Assembly: GCF_014638275.1 (NCBI RefSeq)
Contig: NZ_BMFJ01000003.1
Coordinates: 62,001-126,000, forward strand
DNA length: 64,000 bases
Source: Primorskyibacter flagellatus
Lineage (GTDB): Bacteria > Pseudomonadota > Alphaproteobacteria > Rhodobacterales > Rhodobacteraceae
Direction of reading: 5' to 3'
Positions 25,241 through 34,214 of the stretch are shown in pieces. The translations under genes and the position numbers were made by a program. How positions within the stretch are numbered: the stretch's first letter is position 1; each line of letters opens with the position of its first letter. The notes under the pieces were generated by a model. It was not told the origin of the DNA and did not search any database. It saw nothing but the letters and a program-made list of their open reading frames with translations.

Positions 25241-25663
25241 TCAGATCAGGAATCGAGGGGGCCGCAGAAACCCTGATGTTTCGACGGAATGCGCCTGACC
25301 GCTCAGGATCATATATTCTTTCGCAGCAATAGGATCCGGGAATACCAAGTCTGCGTCTGGAATGACGACAGAAATGCATATTCCGTTACAACACTGAGTT
25401 GATTGATGCTCTGTTTCACCCATGTCGGAGGATATGTCATCCACGTCAACTGTCGCCGGGTGTTTCATGTGGTCGGCGTGGATGTCAGTTCCCTGACCAA
25501 CTGTCGGTTCGCTGAGAAGGGAGCTGATCGATCCAGAATGCTGACCATCATGCATTCCTGAGGCCGCGTGTGCCGCAGACGGTGGAGACAGAACCATCGC
25601 CAACGCAAAAGCGAAGCAAGTGAGGACTCTCACCCATACTGAAGTGGCGACACGTATTCTCAT
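25241..25663 (-). CDS. Exported His/Met-containing protein, first gene of a copper operon
   Basis: The 140-residue protein starts at the ATG at 25663 (MRIRVATSVWVRV), has a signal peptide (LTCFAFALAMVLSPPSAAHA) and a mature region with His/Met (GMHDGQHSG, HADHMKHP), a CC pair (TQCCNGICISV) and a hydrophobic end. Metal-binding residues and position suggest a periplasmic copper-responsive protein. It resembles in layout the Cys-rich protein at 37605, but no named family is assigned. Confidence 0.65.
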   Translation of the reverse strand: MRIRVATSVWVRVLTCFAFALAMVLSPPSAAHAASGMHDGQHSGSISSLLSEPTVGQGTDIHADHMKHPATVDVDDISSDMGETEHQSTQCCNGICISVVIPDADLVFPDPIAAKEYMILSGQAHSVETSGFLRPPRFLI

Positions 25664-25690
25664 GAACGGCAACTTGGACGTTTCGACAAT

Positions 25691-25721
25691 TTAGTCAACG
25701 CTTACAGCGCGGGAAGGTTTG
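25691..25721 (-). promoter_or_regulatory. Candidate CueR-type promoter of the oxidase/TolC operon
   Basis: On the minus strand CAAACC and GACTAA are separated by 19 nt, and the spacer region contains ACCTTCCCGCG with a degenerate right arm. It matches the other CueR-type sites less well than they match each other. Confidence 0.45.
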
Positions 25722-25861
25722 GCACATTCTTGCGAGGCAGGCGAATTCTTGCTGCGCAAGCTGAAAACTGTTGCGCGAGAGGTACATGGCAACCGGGCAC
25801 CAGTCGGCAGAAGACGCCTACATGGCAGAGAATACTTCCCTGCCGACCGGTGTCGCCGGGG

Positions 25862-26062
25862 CTAAGTCTGTCGCTCCGAGCCGTAGCCTGCATCGAGAAT
25901 CGCTGCCTTCAGCGCGCTTTCATCCAATGCGCTATCTACCTCGACGGAACGCGCAGTCAGGTCACAGGTGACAGTCGCGTGTGGGTCTATCGTCACAATG
26001 GCCTTCTCTATCGACGCGGTGCAATGTCCGCAGTTCATGTCCGGCACGCTGAACCTGATCAT
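25862..26062 (-). CDS. copZ: CopZ-like heavy-metal-associated copper chaperone
   Basis: The 66-residue protein is one HMA ferredoxin-like domain with MNCGHCTASIEKAI, the CxxC copper site. The start is the ATG at 26062 after an AAGGAG site; a GTG directly before it is less likely. It is transcribed divergently from copA with back-to-back MerR-type promoters. It is expected to carry Cu(I) in the cytoplasm to CopA and the regulator. Confidence 0.88.
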   Translation of the reverse strand: MIRFSVPDMNCGHCTASIEKAIVTIDPHATVTCDLTARSVEVDSALDESALKAAILDAGYGSERQT

Positions 26063-26085
26063 CACGATCTCCTTCTTGCTGCTGC

Positions 26086-26116
26086 TACCTAGGGCGTTCC
26101 CCTATGGGAAGGTCAA
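26086..26116 (-). promoter_or_regulatory. CueR-type promoter of copZ
   Basis: On the minus strand TTGACC and TAGGTA are separated by 19 nt. The spacer region holds the dyad CCTTCCCATAGGGGAACG. The over-long spacer is the signature of MerR-family activation. Confidence 0.72.
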
Positions 26117-26144
26117 TGCCCGAAAAAATTCCTCGATGCACCTG

Positions 26145-26175
26145 TTGACCTTCCAGTGAATGGAACCCTTATGTG
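26145..26175 (+). promoter_or_regulatory. CueR-type promoter of copA
   Basis: TTGACC (26145-26150) and TATGTG (26170-26175) are separated by 19 nt, with the dyad CTTCCAGTGAATGGAAC between them. This is close to known CueR/HmrR operators of the ACCTTCC-N-GGAAGGT type. Confidence 0.82.
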
Positions 26176-26202
26176 AGGGAGGATCAGAATCAGGAGATTT
26201 CC

Positions 26203-28710
26203 ATGTCCGGTCCGCACAACGTCCGAATTTCCCTTCAAAACATGTCCTGCGCCTCTTGCGTCGGGCGGGTGGAGCGTGGGCTTTCCGGCCTGCCGGGTGT
26301 CAGCGACGTTCACGTCAACCTCGCTAGCGAGACGGCCCAGGCGCAGTTCGACGCGCCAGGGCGCATTTCGAACATCGTCGAAAAGCTGGAAGAGATCGGC
26401 TATCCGGCCCGTACTCAGAGCATTCGCCTGAACGTGGCCTCCATGTCCTGCGCGTCCTGCGTCGGTCGGGTGGACAAGGCGCTCGCGGCGGTGCCGGGCG
26501 TGCTGGACGTGAACGTCAATCTGGCCTCGGAAATCGCCACGGTGACTTATCTCGAAGGCGCGGTCGTGGTCGCCGACCTGCTCAAGGCGGCGGGTGACGC
26601 AGGCTATCCCGCGACCTTGCCGCAGGACAGCGCGCCGGAAGACACGAGTGTCCGGAAGGATGAAGAGGCGCGGACGCTGGCTCGCAGGACCGCGCTGGCG
26701 GCGGCCCTCGCCCTGCCGGTGTTTCTGCTGGAAATGGGCGCGCACCTGATCCCCGGCATGCATGGTCTGATCGGCGACACGATCGGCCATCGGGCAAGCT
26801 GGCTGATCCAGTTCGTCCTGACCACGGTGGTTCTGCTCTGGCCGGGGCGCAGCTTCTACACGCGCGGGTTTCCAGCCCTGCTCAAGCGTGCGCCGGACAT
26901 GAACAGCCTTGTCGCGGTCGGCACTTCTGCCGCCTATCTCTATTCTCTCGTGGCGCTATTCGCGCCCGCGCTGCTGCCCGAAGGGTCGCGTGCCGTCTAT
27001 TTCGAGGCGGCGGCAGTCATCGTCGTGCTGATCCTGCTGGGCCGGTGGCTGGAGGCGCGCGCCAAGGGCCGCACCGGCGCAGCGATCCAGAAGCTGCTGG
27101 GCCTTCAGGCCAAGACCGCCCGCGTGCTGGTGGACGGAGAGCCTGAGGACGTGGCCATCGAGCGCATCGCCGCGGGCGACATCCTGCTCGTGCGCCCCGG
27201 AGAGCGGATTGCCGTGGACGGTGAAGTGACCGAAGGCATTGCGCGTGTCGATGAGAGCATGATCACGGGAGAGCCGGTGCCGGTCGCCAAATCCGTGGGC
27301 GATCCCGTCACCGGCGGGACCGTCAATGGTTCCGGTGCCTTCCAGTTCCGTGCGACACGCGTGGGAGCGGATACGACGCTGGCGCAAATCATCCGTATGG
27401 TCGAAGAGGCGCAGGGTGCCAAGTTGCCCATCCAGGGTCTGGTGGATCGGATCACCCTGTGGTTCGTGCCCGCGGTCATGGCGCTGGCGCTGCTGACGGT
27501 GATCGTCTGGCTGCTGGTCGGGCCATCGCCCGCCCTGTCCTTTGCGCTGGTCGCCGGAGTATCGGTGTTGATCATCGCCTGCCCCTGCGCGATGGGGCTG
27601 GCCACGCCGACCTCAATCATGGTGGGCACCGGCCGTGCCGCCGAAATGGGTGTGCTGTTCCGCAAGGGCGATGCGCTGCAACAGCTTTCTACCGTCGATG
27701 TGATCGCGCTGGACAAGACCGGCACGGTGACCGAAGGACGCCCCGAACTGACCGATCTGGTGCTAACGGAAGGTTTTGACCGGGCCGAAGTGCTGGCTCT
27801 GGTCGCGGCCGTAGAGGCGCGGTCGGAACATCCCATCGCCGAGGCCATCCTGCGGGCGGCAGAGGCCGAGGGCGTTGCCCGGCACGACGCCCGAAACTTC
27901 GCGTCCGTCACCGGCCACGGTGTCCGGGCCGAGGTCTCGGGCCACGACGTGCTGGTGGGGGCAGACCGTTTGATGACGCACGAAGGGCTGGACATCGGTG
28001 CGTTGGCCGACGAAGAGCGCCGCCTGGCCGAGCGGGGCCGCACCGCGCTTTACGCCGCCCTCGACGGACGCGTTGCCGCCCTTATCGCCGTGGCCGATCC
28101 GGTGAAGCCGTCCAGCACGGCGGCCATCCGGGCGCTGCACGATCTGGGCCTGAAGGTTGCCATGATCACCGGCGACAAGCGCGAGACGGCAGAAGCGATC
28201 GCGCGCGAGACCGGCATCGACCATGTGATCGCGGGTGTGCTGCCGGATGGCAAGGTCGCGGCATTGGACGATCTGCGCGGCACGGGCCAGCACATCGCCT
28301 TTGTCGGCGACGGCATCAACGATGCGCCCGCGCTTGCCCATGCGGACGTGGGCATCGCCATCGGCACCGGCACTGACGTCGCCATCGAATCCGCCGACGT
28401 GGTGCTGATGTCGGGCGACCTGCGCGGCGTGGTCAACGCGCTGGAAATATCGCGGCGCACCATGCGCAACATCCGCCAGAACCTGTTCTGGGCCTTCGGC
28501 TACAATGTCGCGCTGATCCCGGTTGCGGCGGGGGCGCTTTACCCGGTGTCGGGCCTGCTGCTGTCGCCGGTGCTGGCGGCGGGGGCGATGGCGCTCAGCT
28601 CGGTCTTCGTACTGACGAACGCGCTGCGACTGCGCCGTGTCCGCCCGGCGATGGACGAGGCGGCGAAGGCCGCGACTGCCCCCCGCCTGTCCCCCGTTCC
28701 GGCTGAATGA
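26203..28710 (+). CDS. copA: Cu(I)-exporting P1B-type ATPase
   Basis: The 835-residue inner-membrane pump starts at the ATG at 26203 behind an AGGAG site. Two HMA domains carry MSCASC (about 12 and 80). The membrane core has the Cu(I) motif CPC in [13 protein letters not shown]. The phosphorylation loop has DKTGTVTEG, the N-domain HP in SEHPIAEA, and the hinge [16 protein letters not shown]. It exports cytoplasmic copper. Four bases of context and an 18-nt gap link it to cueR in one transcript. Confidence 0.96.
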   Translation: MSGPHNVRISLQNMSCASCVGRVERGLSGLPGVSDVHVNLASETAQAQFDAPGRISNIVEKLEEIGYPARTQSIRLNVASMSCASCVGRVDKALAAVPGVLDVNVNLASEIATVTYLEGAVVVADLLKAAGDAGYPATLPQDSAPEDTSVRKDEEARTLARRTALAAALALPVFLLEMGAHLIPGMHGLIGDTIGHRASWLIQFVLTTVVLLWPGRSFYTRGFPALLKRAPDMNSLVAVGTSAAYLYSLVALFAPALLPEGSRAVYFEAAAVIVVLILLGRWLEARAKGRTGAAIQKLLGLQAKTARVLVDGEPEDVAIERIAAGDILLVRPGERIAVDGEVTEGIARVDESMITGEPVPVAKSVGDPVTGGTVNGSGAFQFRATRVGADTTLAQIIRMVEEAQGAKLPIQGLVDRITLWFVPAVMALALLTVIVWLLVGPSPALSFALVAGVSVLIIACPCAMGLATPTSIMVGTGRAAEMGVLFRKGDALQQLSTVDVIALDKTGTVTEGRPELTDLVLTEGFDRAEVLALVAAVEARSEHPIAEAILRAAEAEGVARHDARNFASVTGHGVRAEVSGHDVLVGADRLMTHEGLDIGALADEERRLAERGRTALYAALDGRVAALIAVADPVKPSSTAAIRALHDLGLKVAMITGDKRETAEAIARETGIDHVIAGVLPDGKVAALDDLRGTGQHIAFVGDGINDAPALAHADVGIAIGTGTDVAIESADVVLMSGDLRGVVNALEISRRTMRNIRQNLFWAFGYNVALIPVAAGALYPVSGLLLSPVLAAGAMALSSVFVLTNALRLRRVRPAMDEAAKAATAPRLSPVPAE

Positions 28711-28728
28711 AACAAGGAGAAAACGATC

Positions 28729-29148
28729 ATGAATATCGGAGACGTGGCCGACCTGTCCGGCCTTCCTGCGAAGACCATCCGCTACTACGAGGACATCGGG
28801 CTGGTCGAGCCGCTGCGCAGCGCGAACGGTTATCGCAGCTTTCGGCAGAGCGACGTCCACAAGTTGGCGTTTCTCGGGCGAGCGCGTGCGCTTGGCTTCA
28901 CCATCGAGGACTGCCGGAGCCTGCTGAAACTCTATGCCGATACCGACCGCGCCAGCGCGGAGGTCAAGCAGATCGCCGAGGAACACCTCGACCGGATCGA
29001 CCGGAAAATCGCAGAACTGACCGAGATGCGCGCGACGTTGTCGCACCTTGTCGATGCCTGCGCTGGCGATCACAGGCCTAATTGTCCGATTCTCGCAGAT
29101 CTGGCGATGGAAGAGGATAAGACCCGGACCGCCAGGGCAGCGGATTAA
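28729..29148 (+). CDS. cueR: CueR/HmrR-type copper-responsive MerR regulator
   Basis: The 139-residue protein has a MerR helix-turn-helix (MNIGDVADLSGLPAKTIRYY), a dimerisation helix and a C-terminal metal loop CAGDHRPNC with two Cys eight residues apart, as in Cu(I)/Ag(I)-sensing members. It lies 18 nt behind copA with an AAGGAG site. It is expected to activate promoters with 19-nt spacers, several of which occur in this window. Confidence 0.92.
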   Translation: MNIGDVADLSGLPAKTIRYYEDIGLVEPLRSANGYRSFRQSDVHKLAFLGRARALGFTIEDCRSLLKLYADTDRASAEVKQIAEEHLDRIDRKIAELTEMRATLSHLVDACAGDHRPNCPILADLAMEEDKTRTARAAD

Positions 29149-29220
29149 GCGGGCTTAGATACGTCCCGCAGCGGGCAGCGCCACCCATAAGGTACGACTG
29201 GCTGCAGCTATTTCGGAACA

Positions 29221-29240
29221 TTCCAGCGCGGGAAAGTTGT
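29221..29240. promoter_or_regulatory. Dyad upstream of the DUF305 gene
   Basis: TTCCAGCGCGGGAA forms an imperfect palindrome and shares the core CAGCGCGGGAA with the site at 25705-25715. Proper -35/-10 spacing could not be matched, so promoter function is uncertain. Confidence 0.35.
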
Positions 29241-29280
29241 TCCACGTTTAGACTTCACGATTTCGAGAGAGGACAACTTC

Positions 29281-30153
29281 ATGTCATATGGCCGCTTTTT
29301 CGCGATGATCGCCACATCTACCGTCGTCATGTTCGGTCTGATGTATCTCAATACCTACCTCTGGACGCATGTGTTCTGGTCGGAAACGCGGGCCTACATG
29401 GCTCTCCTGATGGGTGCCACCATGGCGATCATCATGCTGGGCTTCATGCTGTCGATGTATTCCAGCAAGATGGCTAACGCCGCCATCTTCATCGGTGCCG
29501 CTGTGGTCTTTGCCGCCTCCCTTTGGCTGGTCCGCAGCCAGGTGACGGTGGGCGACACCAGCTACATGCGGGCAATGATCCCGCACCACTCGATCGCGAT
29601 CATGACCTCCAGCCGCGCCGATATCTCGGACCCGCGCGTGCGCAAGCTGGCGGATGAGATCATCTATGCGCAGGACAAGGAAATCGCCGAGATGCGTTAT
29701 CTGGTGAACGATATCGACGCCAACGGTGACAGTCCGGCACAGTCAGAAAGCGGACCGGCGCAGATCGTGAGCCTCGACGAGGCGCTATCAACCCCGGAAG
29801 TCGCCATTCTCGACCTCGAATTTCTTACTACGGAGGACATTGCTCAGATGTTTCCCGGCGGCGCCGCGTGCACGTTCACCTACACCACCACAAGCAGGCC
29901 TGCGCTGGCGGTGGGCCGCATCGACGGTGGGAGTGTAGCTCTCGCCAAGATCAGCGGCGATCTGGTGCGGCTGGAGGCTGGCGACGCCGGAAGCACTTGG
30001 GGCACGGAGGGCATGACAGTGGAGTTGAGCGCGCCGAGCGGAACCGGCACATTGGACGCAAATAGTGGCGAAATGCAGGACGCCGATCTCGTTCTCGAAC
30101 TTGAGTCCGGTCTGCGTGCAGGGTATCGCGGATATTACGGTTGCGGTGCCTGA
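29281..30153 (+). CDS. DUF305-containing membrane protein with extra C-terminal domain
   Basis: The 290-residue protein has three N-terminal TM segments (IATSTVVMFGLMYLNTYLW, YMALLMGATMAIIMLGFML and AAIFIGAAVVFAASLWLV). A DUF305 segment follows with YMRAMIPHHSIAIMTSS and YAQDKEIAEMRYL, the HH motif common in metal-linked DUF305 proteins. A beta-rich domain at about 165-290 (LDLEFLTTEDIAQMFPGG, then GYYGCGA) is unusual. It is co-directional with the glutaredoxin-MauE gene. Function is unknown; metal-stress linkage is by context. Confidence 0.75.
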   Translation: MSYGRFFAMIATSTVVMFGLMYLNTYLWTHVFWSETRAYMALLMGATMAIIMLGFMLSMYSSKMANAAIFIGAAVVFAASLWLVRSQVTVGDTSYMRAMIPHHSIAIMTSSRADISDPRVRKLADEIIYAQDKEIAEMRYLVNDIDANGDSPAQSESGPAQIVSLDEALSTPEVAILDLEFLTTEDIAQMFPGGAACTFTYTTTSRPALAVGRIDGGSVALAKISGDLVRLEAGDAGSTWGTEGMTVELSAPSGTGTLDANSGEMQDADLVLELESGLRAGYRGYYGCGA

Positions 30154-30175
30154 ACCAGAAACTGGAGGAAACACC

Positions 30176-30940
30176 ATGCCGAAAGACGCATCGAAATCAG
30201 CCCAACTCTACCGGATGGTCATGCAGGATCATCTTTGCCCCTATGGCCTGAAGTCCAAGGACCTGCTCGAACGCGAAGGGTACGAGGTCGAGGATCATCA
30301 CCTGACGACACGCGAGGAAACCGATGCCTTCATGGATGAACATGGCGTCGAAACCACTCCGCAGACCTGGATCGGCGACAAGCGGATCGGCGGCTATGAC
30401 GATCTGCGGGTCCATTTCGGCCTCGACGCGCCGGAAAGTGAGCGCTCGGACACCTCCTATCAGCCGGTGATCGCGATCTTTGCCGTCGCGTTTCTGATGG
30501 CGCTCGGCCTGTCATGGTACAGCTTTGGAACCATCCTCAGCCTGCGCGCGCTGGAATGGTTCGTCTCGATCTCGATGTGCTTGCTTGCAGTGCAGAAGCT
30601 TCAGGATGTCGAGAGCTTTTCGACCATGTTCCTGAATTACGACCTGCTGGCGCGCCGCTGGGTGCGCTACGGCTATCTCTATCCCTTCGGAGAGGCCTTC
30701 GCCGGTATCCTCATGGTCGCCGGGGCGCTCACCTGGCTGTCGGCACCCGTGGCCTTGTTCATCGGCACCGTCGGCGCGGTTTCGGTCTTCAAGGCCGTGT
30801 ACATCGACAAGCGCAAGTTGAAATGCGCCTGCGTCGGGGGGGACAGCAACGTGCCACTAGGGTTCGTCTCGCTCACCGAGAACCTGATGATGATGATCAT
30901 GGGTATCTGGATGCCGATCCGGGTCTACCTGATCGGCTGA
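30176..30940 (+). CDS. Glutaredoxin-MauE/DoxX-like membrane fusion
   Basis: The 254-residue protein starts at the ATG at 30176 with GGAGG upstream; a longer frame to 30065 would overlap the DUF305 gene. Residues about 1-90 are glutaredoxin-like (DHLCPYGLKSKDLLEREGYE with a CPYG site, then TPQTWIGDKRIGGYDDL). The rest is a four-helix MauE-like domain ending with CAC in KLKCACVGG. MauE proteins are thought to assist disulfide or thiol transfer across the membrane. The fusion may pass electrons from cytoplasmic thiols outward; this is inference. Confidence 0.82.
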   Translation: MPKDASKSAQLYRMVMQDHLCPYGLKSKDLLEREGYEVEDHHLTTREETDAFMDEHGVETTPQTWIGDKRIGGYDDLRVHFGLDAPESERSDTSYQPVIAIFAVAFLMALGLSWYSFGTILSLRALEWFVSISMCLLAVQKLQDVESFSTMFLNYDLLARRWVRYGYLYPFGEAFAGILMVAGALTWLSAPVALFIGTVGAVSVFKAVYIDKRKLKCACVGGDSNVPLGFVSLTENLMMMIMGIWMPIRVYLIG

Positions 30941-31043
30941 CGGCCCCGCGACCTCTATAGGGGCGCGGCGTGTACGACCTTTTTGAGTGGGGGAGATGAT
31001 CCCCACTTGTCAGCCATCACGCCAAGAGCTGGTTCCAAGTTCG

Positions 31044-31784
31044 TCACCCGATCGTCGCGAGAAAGGGAAACGTCCCCAGCAGCCAATAGGCAAACCGTGA
31101 CAATTGCCCGGTCATGATGGCAACTCCCATGATGATCATGGCAACACCCGCGCCCTTGTAGAGCCAGCGACCGGCTTTGCCGATCTGCCTTACCCGCGCG
31201 GCGATGGCGTCGGTGAAGAGCGCGGCCAGCAGGAAAGGCACCCCCAGTCCAGCGGAATAGATCGACAGCAGCCAGATGCCGTCCGACATGCCGCCGGAGG
31301 TCGAACTGAGCGTCAGGATTGCGCCGAGGATCGGACCGATGCAAGGTGTCCAGCCAAAGGCGAAGGCCAGTCCCAGCACGTAGGCCCCAAACGGGCGACC
31401 GCCGGGAATGTCGAGATTGAAACGGGTATCGCGCGAGAACGCATTGAGACGAAAGACACCCAGCATGACCAGTCCGAACAGAATGATGATCGCGCCGCCG
31501 AGATAGTTCAGCTCGGTGCGCCATGTCAGCAGCAGGGATCCGAGCGCGCTGGCCCCGGCCCCGAGGGCGACGAAGACCGTCGAAAAGCCCAGGACAAAGC
31601 AGGCACTCAACCCGAGCGCCCCGGCGCGCGCCCGCAAGCCGACCGACCGCGTCGTGCGCAAATCTGGTTGCCCTGCGATGTAGGATACGTAGCCCGGCAC
31701 CAGCGGCAGGACGCAGGGTGACAGGAACGAGATGGCTCCCGCCAGAAACGCCGCGAAGATGCCGATGCCGGAAATATCCATCAT
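31044..31784 (-). CDS. ccdA: CcdA/DsbD-like thiol-electron transporter
   Basis: The 246-residue protein has six hydrophobic segments and the paired redox Cys in LSPCVLPLVPGY and GWTPCIGPILG, diagnostic of CcdA/ScsB-type transporters. It moves reducing equivalents from thioredoxin to periplasmic TlpA/DsbE-like partners. Its start overlaps the preceding stop (ATGA). It closes the SCO operon and complements the TlpA and DsbE-like genes 2-3 kb away. Confidence 0.93.
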   Translation of the reverse strand: MMDISGIGIFAAFLAGAISFLSPCVLPLVPGYVSYIAGQPDLRTTRSVGLRARAGALGLSACFVLGFSTVFVALGAGASALGSLLLTWRTELNYLGGAIIILFGLVMLGVFRLNAFSRDTRFNLDIPGGRPFGAYVLGLAFAFGWTPCIGPILGAILTLSSTSGGMSDGIWLLSIYSAGLGVPFLLAALFTDAIAARVRQIGKAGRWLYKGAGVAMIIMGVAIMTGQLSRFAYWLLGTFPFLATIG

Positions 31785-32272
31785 ACATCACGATCGTTGT
31801 TGAAAGGCCGCCAGACCCACCAGAACGCGACCAGCGGTATCACGATCCATTGCAACACAGGTGACAGGCCCGCATCGAGGATCGGAATGATCGGCATCAG
31901 GTCCGAATAGGCCCAGGCCGCGCGGATCACGATGTTGAGCCATTCGCTGAACAGCGTGTATCCGAGCCCGAACACCACCGTCAGGACGGTCACAGACCGC
32001 CGCGTCGAGGCGACCAGGGGCCAGCCCCGGCCCGACAGCATGAGGGCAAGCATCAGCGCGCTCATGGCGATCAGGATATCGCCACCCGTGCAATGGACGG
32101 CTGCGAAGACAATCTCACCCCAAGTGCCCTCGTTCCAGATCGTGTAGAGCGGCATATGAGCGAACTCCCAGATCAAGTTGGCCGGGATGATCACCGCAAA
32201 ATACCGACGCAGAGCTGTCAGGGAAACTCCGTCTGTCGAGGACAGCCTGACGCCAGTCGCGACGACACTCAT
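31781..32272 (-). CDS. Four-helix membrane protein of unknown function
   Basis: The 163-residue protein starts at the ATG at 32272, overlapping the SCO stop (ATGA). It has TM segments near YFAVIIPANLIWEFAHMPLY, IAMSALMLALMLSG, LTVVFGLGYTLFSEWLN and LQWIVIPLVAFWWVW. Conserved-looking Trp/His/Glu (WEFAHMPLYTIW) could bind cofactor or metal. It lies between SCO and CcdA in one operon. No family name is assigned. Confidence 0.72.
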   Translation of the reverse strand: MSVVATGVRLSSTDGVSLTALRRYFAVIIPANLIWEFAHMPLYTIWNEGTWGEIVFAAVHCTGGDILIAMSALMLALMLSGRGWPLVASTRRSVTVLTVVFGLGYTLFSEWLNIVIRAAWAYSDLMPIIPILDAGLSPVLQWIVIPLVAFWWVWRPFNNDRDV

Positions 32273-32964
32273 TGAAACACACCTGTCAGCCGGTCCCACC
32301 AGCTGGGCTCCCGGCGTCGATGCTGGGCGTTGTTGATCAACTCGCTGACATAGAGGATCAGGTTCACGTTCTTGAAGTCCATGCCATGGAATTTTGCAGC
32401 GAACCGCCCGCCGATGTCCACGACATGGGTGACCGCTCCGTGCATCATCATGTCGCTGTCGGCGGTCATCGTGAACTCCAGCCCATATTCCCGCGCCAGA
32501 AGGCGCGTCGCGTCATTGGCCTGATCGGATCGTTTGGTCAGAATGACCCAGTTGCTCGGATCGAGCCCATGCCGGTCCGCGTAATCGCGCAGCACGTCCG
32601 GCGTGTCATTCACCGGATCGGTGGTGATCGAGATGAACTGCACAAGATCCTTCATCGGACCGTCGTTGATCGAGGCCTGAATCGCCGCGATCTTGTCCGT
32701 ATGGAGCGGGCAGATATCCGGGCAGTCGGCGTAGATGAAATGAAGGATGACCACCTTGTCGCTGAAATCCGACAGGCGCACGGGATTCCCCTCGGAATCC
32801 TGCAGCTCGAAACCCGGAGCCTGCGCTGCATCGATGGCTTGGAAGTAGGGCTCCATCTCGAACATGCGCGCATCCAGGTTTTCCCCCGGATGATTGGCGA
32901 AGGCCGGAGACGAAATCGTGGCCGCGAGTATCGCTAAAGCGGCGCGCCGTGTCAGTGCTGTCAA
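32269..32964 (-). CDS. SCO1/SenC family copper-thiol protein
   Basis: The 231-residue exported protein starts at a TTG with AAGGAT upstream. It has a thioredoxin fold with the copper site ADCPDICPLHTDK and a distal His in MMMHGAVTHVVD. SCO proteins deliver copper or reduce thiols at CuA of cytochrome oxidase. It is one of three SCO proteins in the window and is downstream of a CueR-type promoter, though a hairpin separates it from the Met-rich gene. Confidence 0.92.
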   Translation of the reverse strand: MTALTRRAALAILAATISSPAFANHPGENLDARMFEMEPYFQAIDAAQAPGFELQDSEGNPVRLSDFSDKVVILHFIYADCPDICPLHTDKIAAIQASINDGPMKDLVQFISITTDPVNDTPDVLRDYADRHGLDPSNWVILTKRSDQANDATRLLAREYGLEFTMTADSDMMMHGAVTHVVDIGGRFAAKFHGMDFKNVNLILYVSELINNAQHRRREPSWWDRLTGVFQ

Positions 32965-32982
32965 TTCTTGTATCCTTACAAT

Positions 32983-33016
32983 AAATGCCTGCCGATCCGT
33001 TGACCGACAGGCATTT
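32983..33016 (-). terminator. Hairpin between Met-rich and SCO genes
   Basis: AAATGCCTG (32983-32991) pairs with CAGGCATTT (33008-33016). It sits 9 nt after the Met-rich gene, and may reduce read-through into the SCO gene. Confidence 0.55.
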
Positions 33017-33024
33017 GGGCAAAT

Positions 33025-33297
33025 CTAGCCGTCAGACTTTTCCGACGGCATCATGCCGCCGTCCATATTCTCGGTCATGGACGCCATCATCTCGGTGCAG
33101 GCTTCCATCATGGGTTTCATTTCGGCCATCATCTTCATCATGCCCATCATGTCGCCGTCCATCATGCCGCCTTGCATGGCCCCCTCATTCTGCATCATTT
33201 CGCCCGTTTCCGGCGTGGTCTGTTCCTGGGCGCTGACGGCAAATGCACTTGCGGTAAGGGCCGTCGCAACGACGAAAGTTGTAAGTGTTTTTCTCAT
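33025..33297 (-). CDS. Met-rich periplasmic copper-binding peptide
   Basis: The 90-residue exported protein has signal peptide FVVATALTASAFAVSAQ. The mature part is extremely Met-rich (GGMMDGDMMGMMKMMAEMKP), with one Cys in MEACTEMM. Met clusters bind Cu(I). The gene is second after the CueR-type promoter at 33644, which fits copper induction. Confidence 0.8.
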   Translation of the reverse strand: MRKTLTTFVVATALTASAFAVSAQEQTTPETGEMMQNEGAMQGGMMDGDMMGMMKMMAEMKPMMEACTEMMASMTENMDGGMMPSEKSDG

Positions 33298-33337
33298 GGT
33301 TTTCTCCTTGGGTTGATCGTGTGGTTATCGAAAGAAC

Positions 33338-33619
33338 TCAGTCGGGAGACGCCCCGTCCGGCGAGTTGGAGCATCCCTTTCTAGACCCGCCCTTCATGCA
33401 CAGACCCAGGCCGCACATCGCGGCACAGGGGGCCAGCGAGACCAGAACAGGCGCGAGCCCGATCGCGGTGAGCCATCCCCAGTTCAGGGCCATGCCGCCC
33501 CCCATCACGGTTGCCGCACCGACGAACAGCAATCGTCTGCGCGTCAACCACCTGGGCCAATTTCCTGCGCTTTCGATGTTGGCGGCACCCGCAATGTTGG
33601 AAGGTGATATTTCGGTCAT
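33338..33619 (-). CDS. Small Cys-rich membrane protein
   Basis: The 93-residue protein has a TM pair (LFVGAATVMGGGMALNWGW and LTAIGLAPVLVSLAPCAAMC) and Cys in PCAAMCGLGLCMKGG and KGCSNS. It is the first gene after a CueR-type promoter. The Cys cluster near the membrane edge suggests metal binding. No family is recognised. Confidence 0.68.
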   Translation of the reverse strand: MTEISPSNIAGAANIESAGNWPRWLTRRRLLFVGAATVMGGGMALNWGWLTAIGLAPVLVSLAPCAAMCGLGLCMKGGSRKGCSNSPDGASPD

Positions 33620-33643
33620 CCAGAAAGTCCTTTCGATGATTAA

Positions 33644-33674
33644 AAGCTAGTCATTCCAGTAACTGGAAGGTCAA
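33644..33674 (-). promoter_or_regulatory. CueR-type promoter of the Met-rich/SCO group
   Basis: On the minus strand TTGACC and TAGCTT are separated by 19 nt, and the spacer holds TTCCAGTTACTGGAA, a perfect 7-bp-arm dyad. It is one of the best CueR-type matches in the window. Confidence 0.8.
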
Positions 33675-33701
33675 GGGTGAGCAGTGGACTTTTGCTGGGA
33701 T

Positions 33702-34214
33702 TCATTCAATAAAGCTTCGCAAAAAGGACACCATCTCGGGATCATCCCATTCGGCCGGGCCGACCAGTCGCCCGAGCTCCTGCCCCTGCGCGTCGATCAG
33801 GATTGTCGTCGGCAGGCCAACGGTGCGCAGCGCGGTCATCGAGAGCATGGTCTGATCGACATACATATTGAGGTTGGTGACACCGATTTCGTCGTAGAAG
33901 CGCCGAACCACTTGTGATCCGGCCCGGTCGATGGACAGGGCGACCACTTCGAAGTCGCCGCCGCCAAGTTCCGCCTGAAGCGCATCCAGCGTCGGCATCT
34001 CTTCGCGGCAGGGGACGCACCAGGTTGCCCAGACGTTCACGAGGATCACCTTGCCGCGAAAATCTTCCATGTCTCCCCGGTTGCCGTCTTCTTTCTCGTA
34101 GCGCACATTGGCGACAGGCTGCGGGGTGTCATGCAGTGCAAACCCCTGCGGCCCGGCAAACGCCGCGCCGACGGACAGTGCCCAGGCGATTAGCACCGGT
34201 TTCAGAATTTTCAT
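33702..34214 (-). CDS. TlpA-like periplasmic thioredoxin
   Basis: The 170-residue exported protein has signal peptide LIAWALSVGAAFAGPQG and a thioredoxin-fold active site NVWATWCVPCREEMP, with cis-Pro in VGLPTTILIDAQG. It reduces periplasmic disulfides, including copper-insertion partners. Its start overlaps the DsbE-like stop (ATGA), and it ends the operon headed by the oxidase at 36075. Confidence 0.9.
   Translation of the reverse strand: MKILKPVLIAWALSVGAAFAGPQGFALHDTPQPVANVRYEKEDGNRGDMEDFRGKVILVNVWATWCVPCREEMPTLDALQAELGGGDFEVVALSIDRAGSQVVRRFYDEIGVTNLNMYVDQTMLSMTALRTVGLPTTILIDAQGQELGRLVGPAEWDDPEMVSFLRSFIE

Noticed and set aside
27763..29073. Long minus-strand reading frame of 436 codons opposite copA and cueR
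   Set aside because: It is the antisense of well-supported genes in GC-rich DNA, with no domain, and the third-position pattern belongs to copA.
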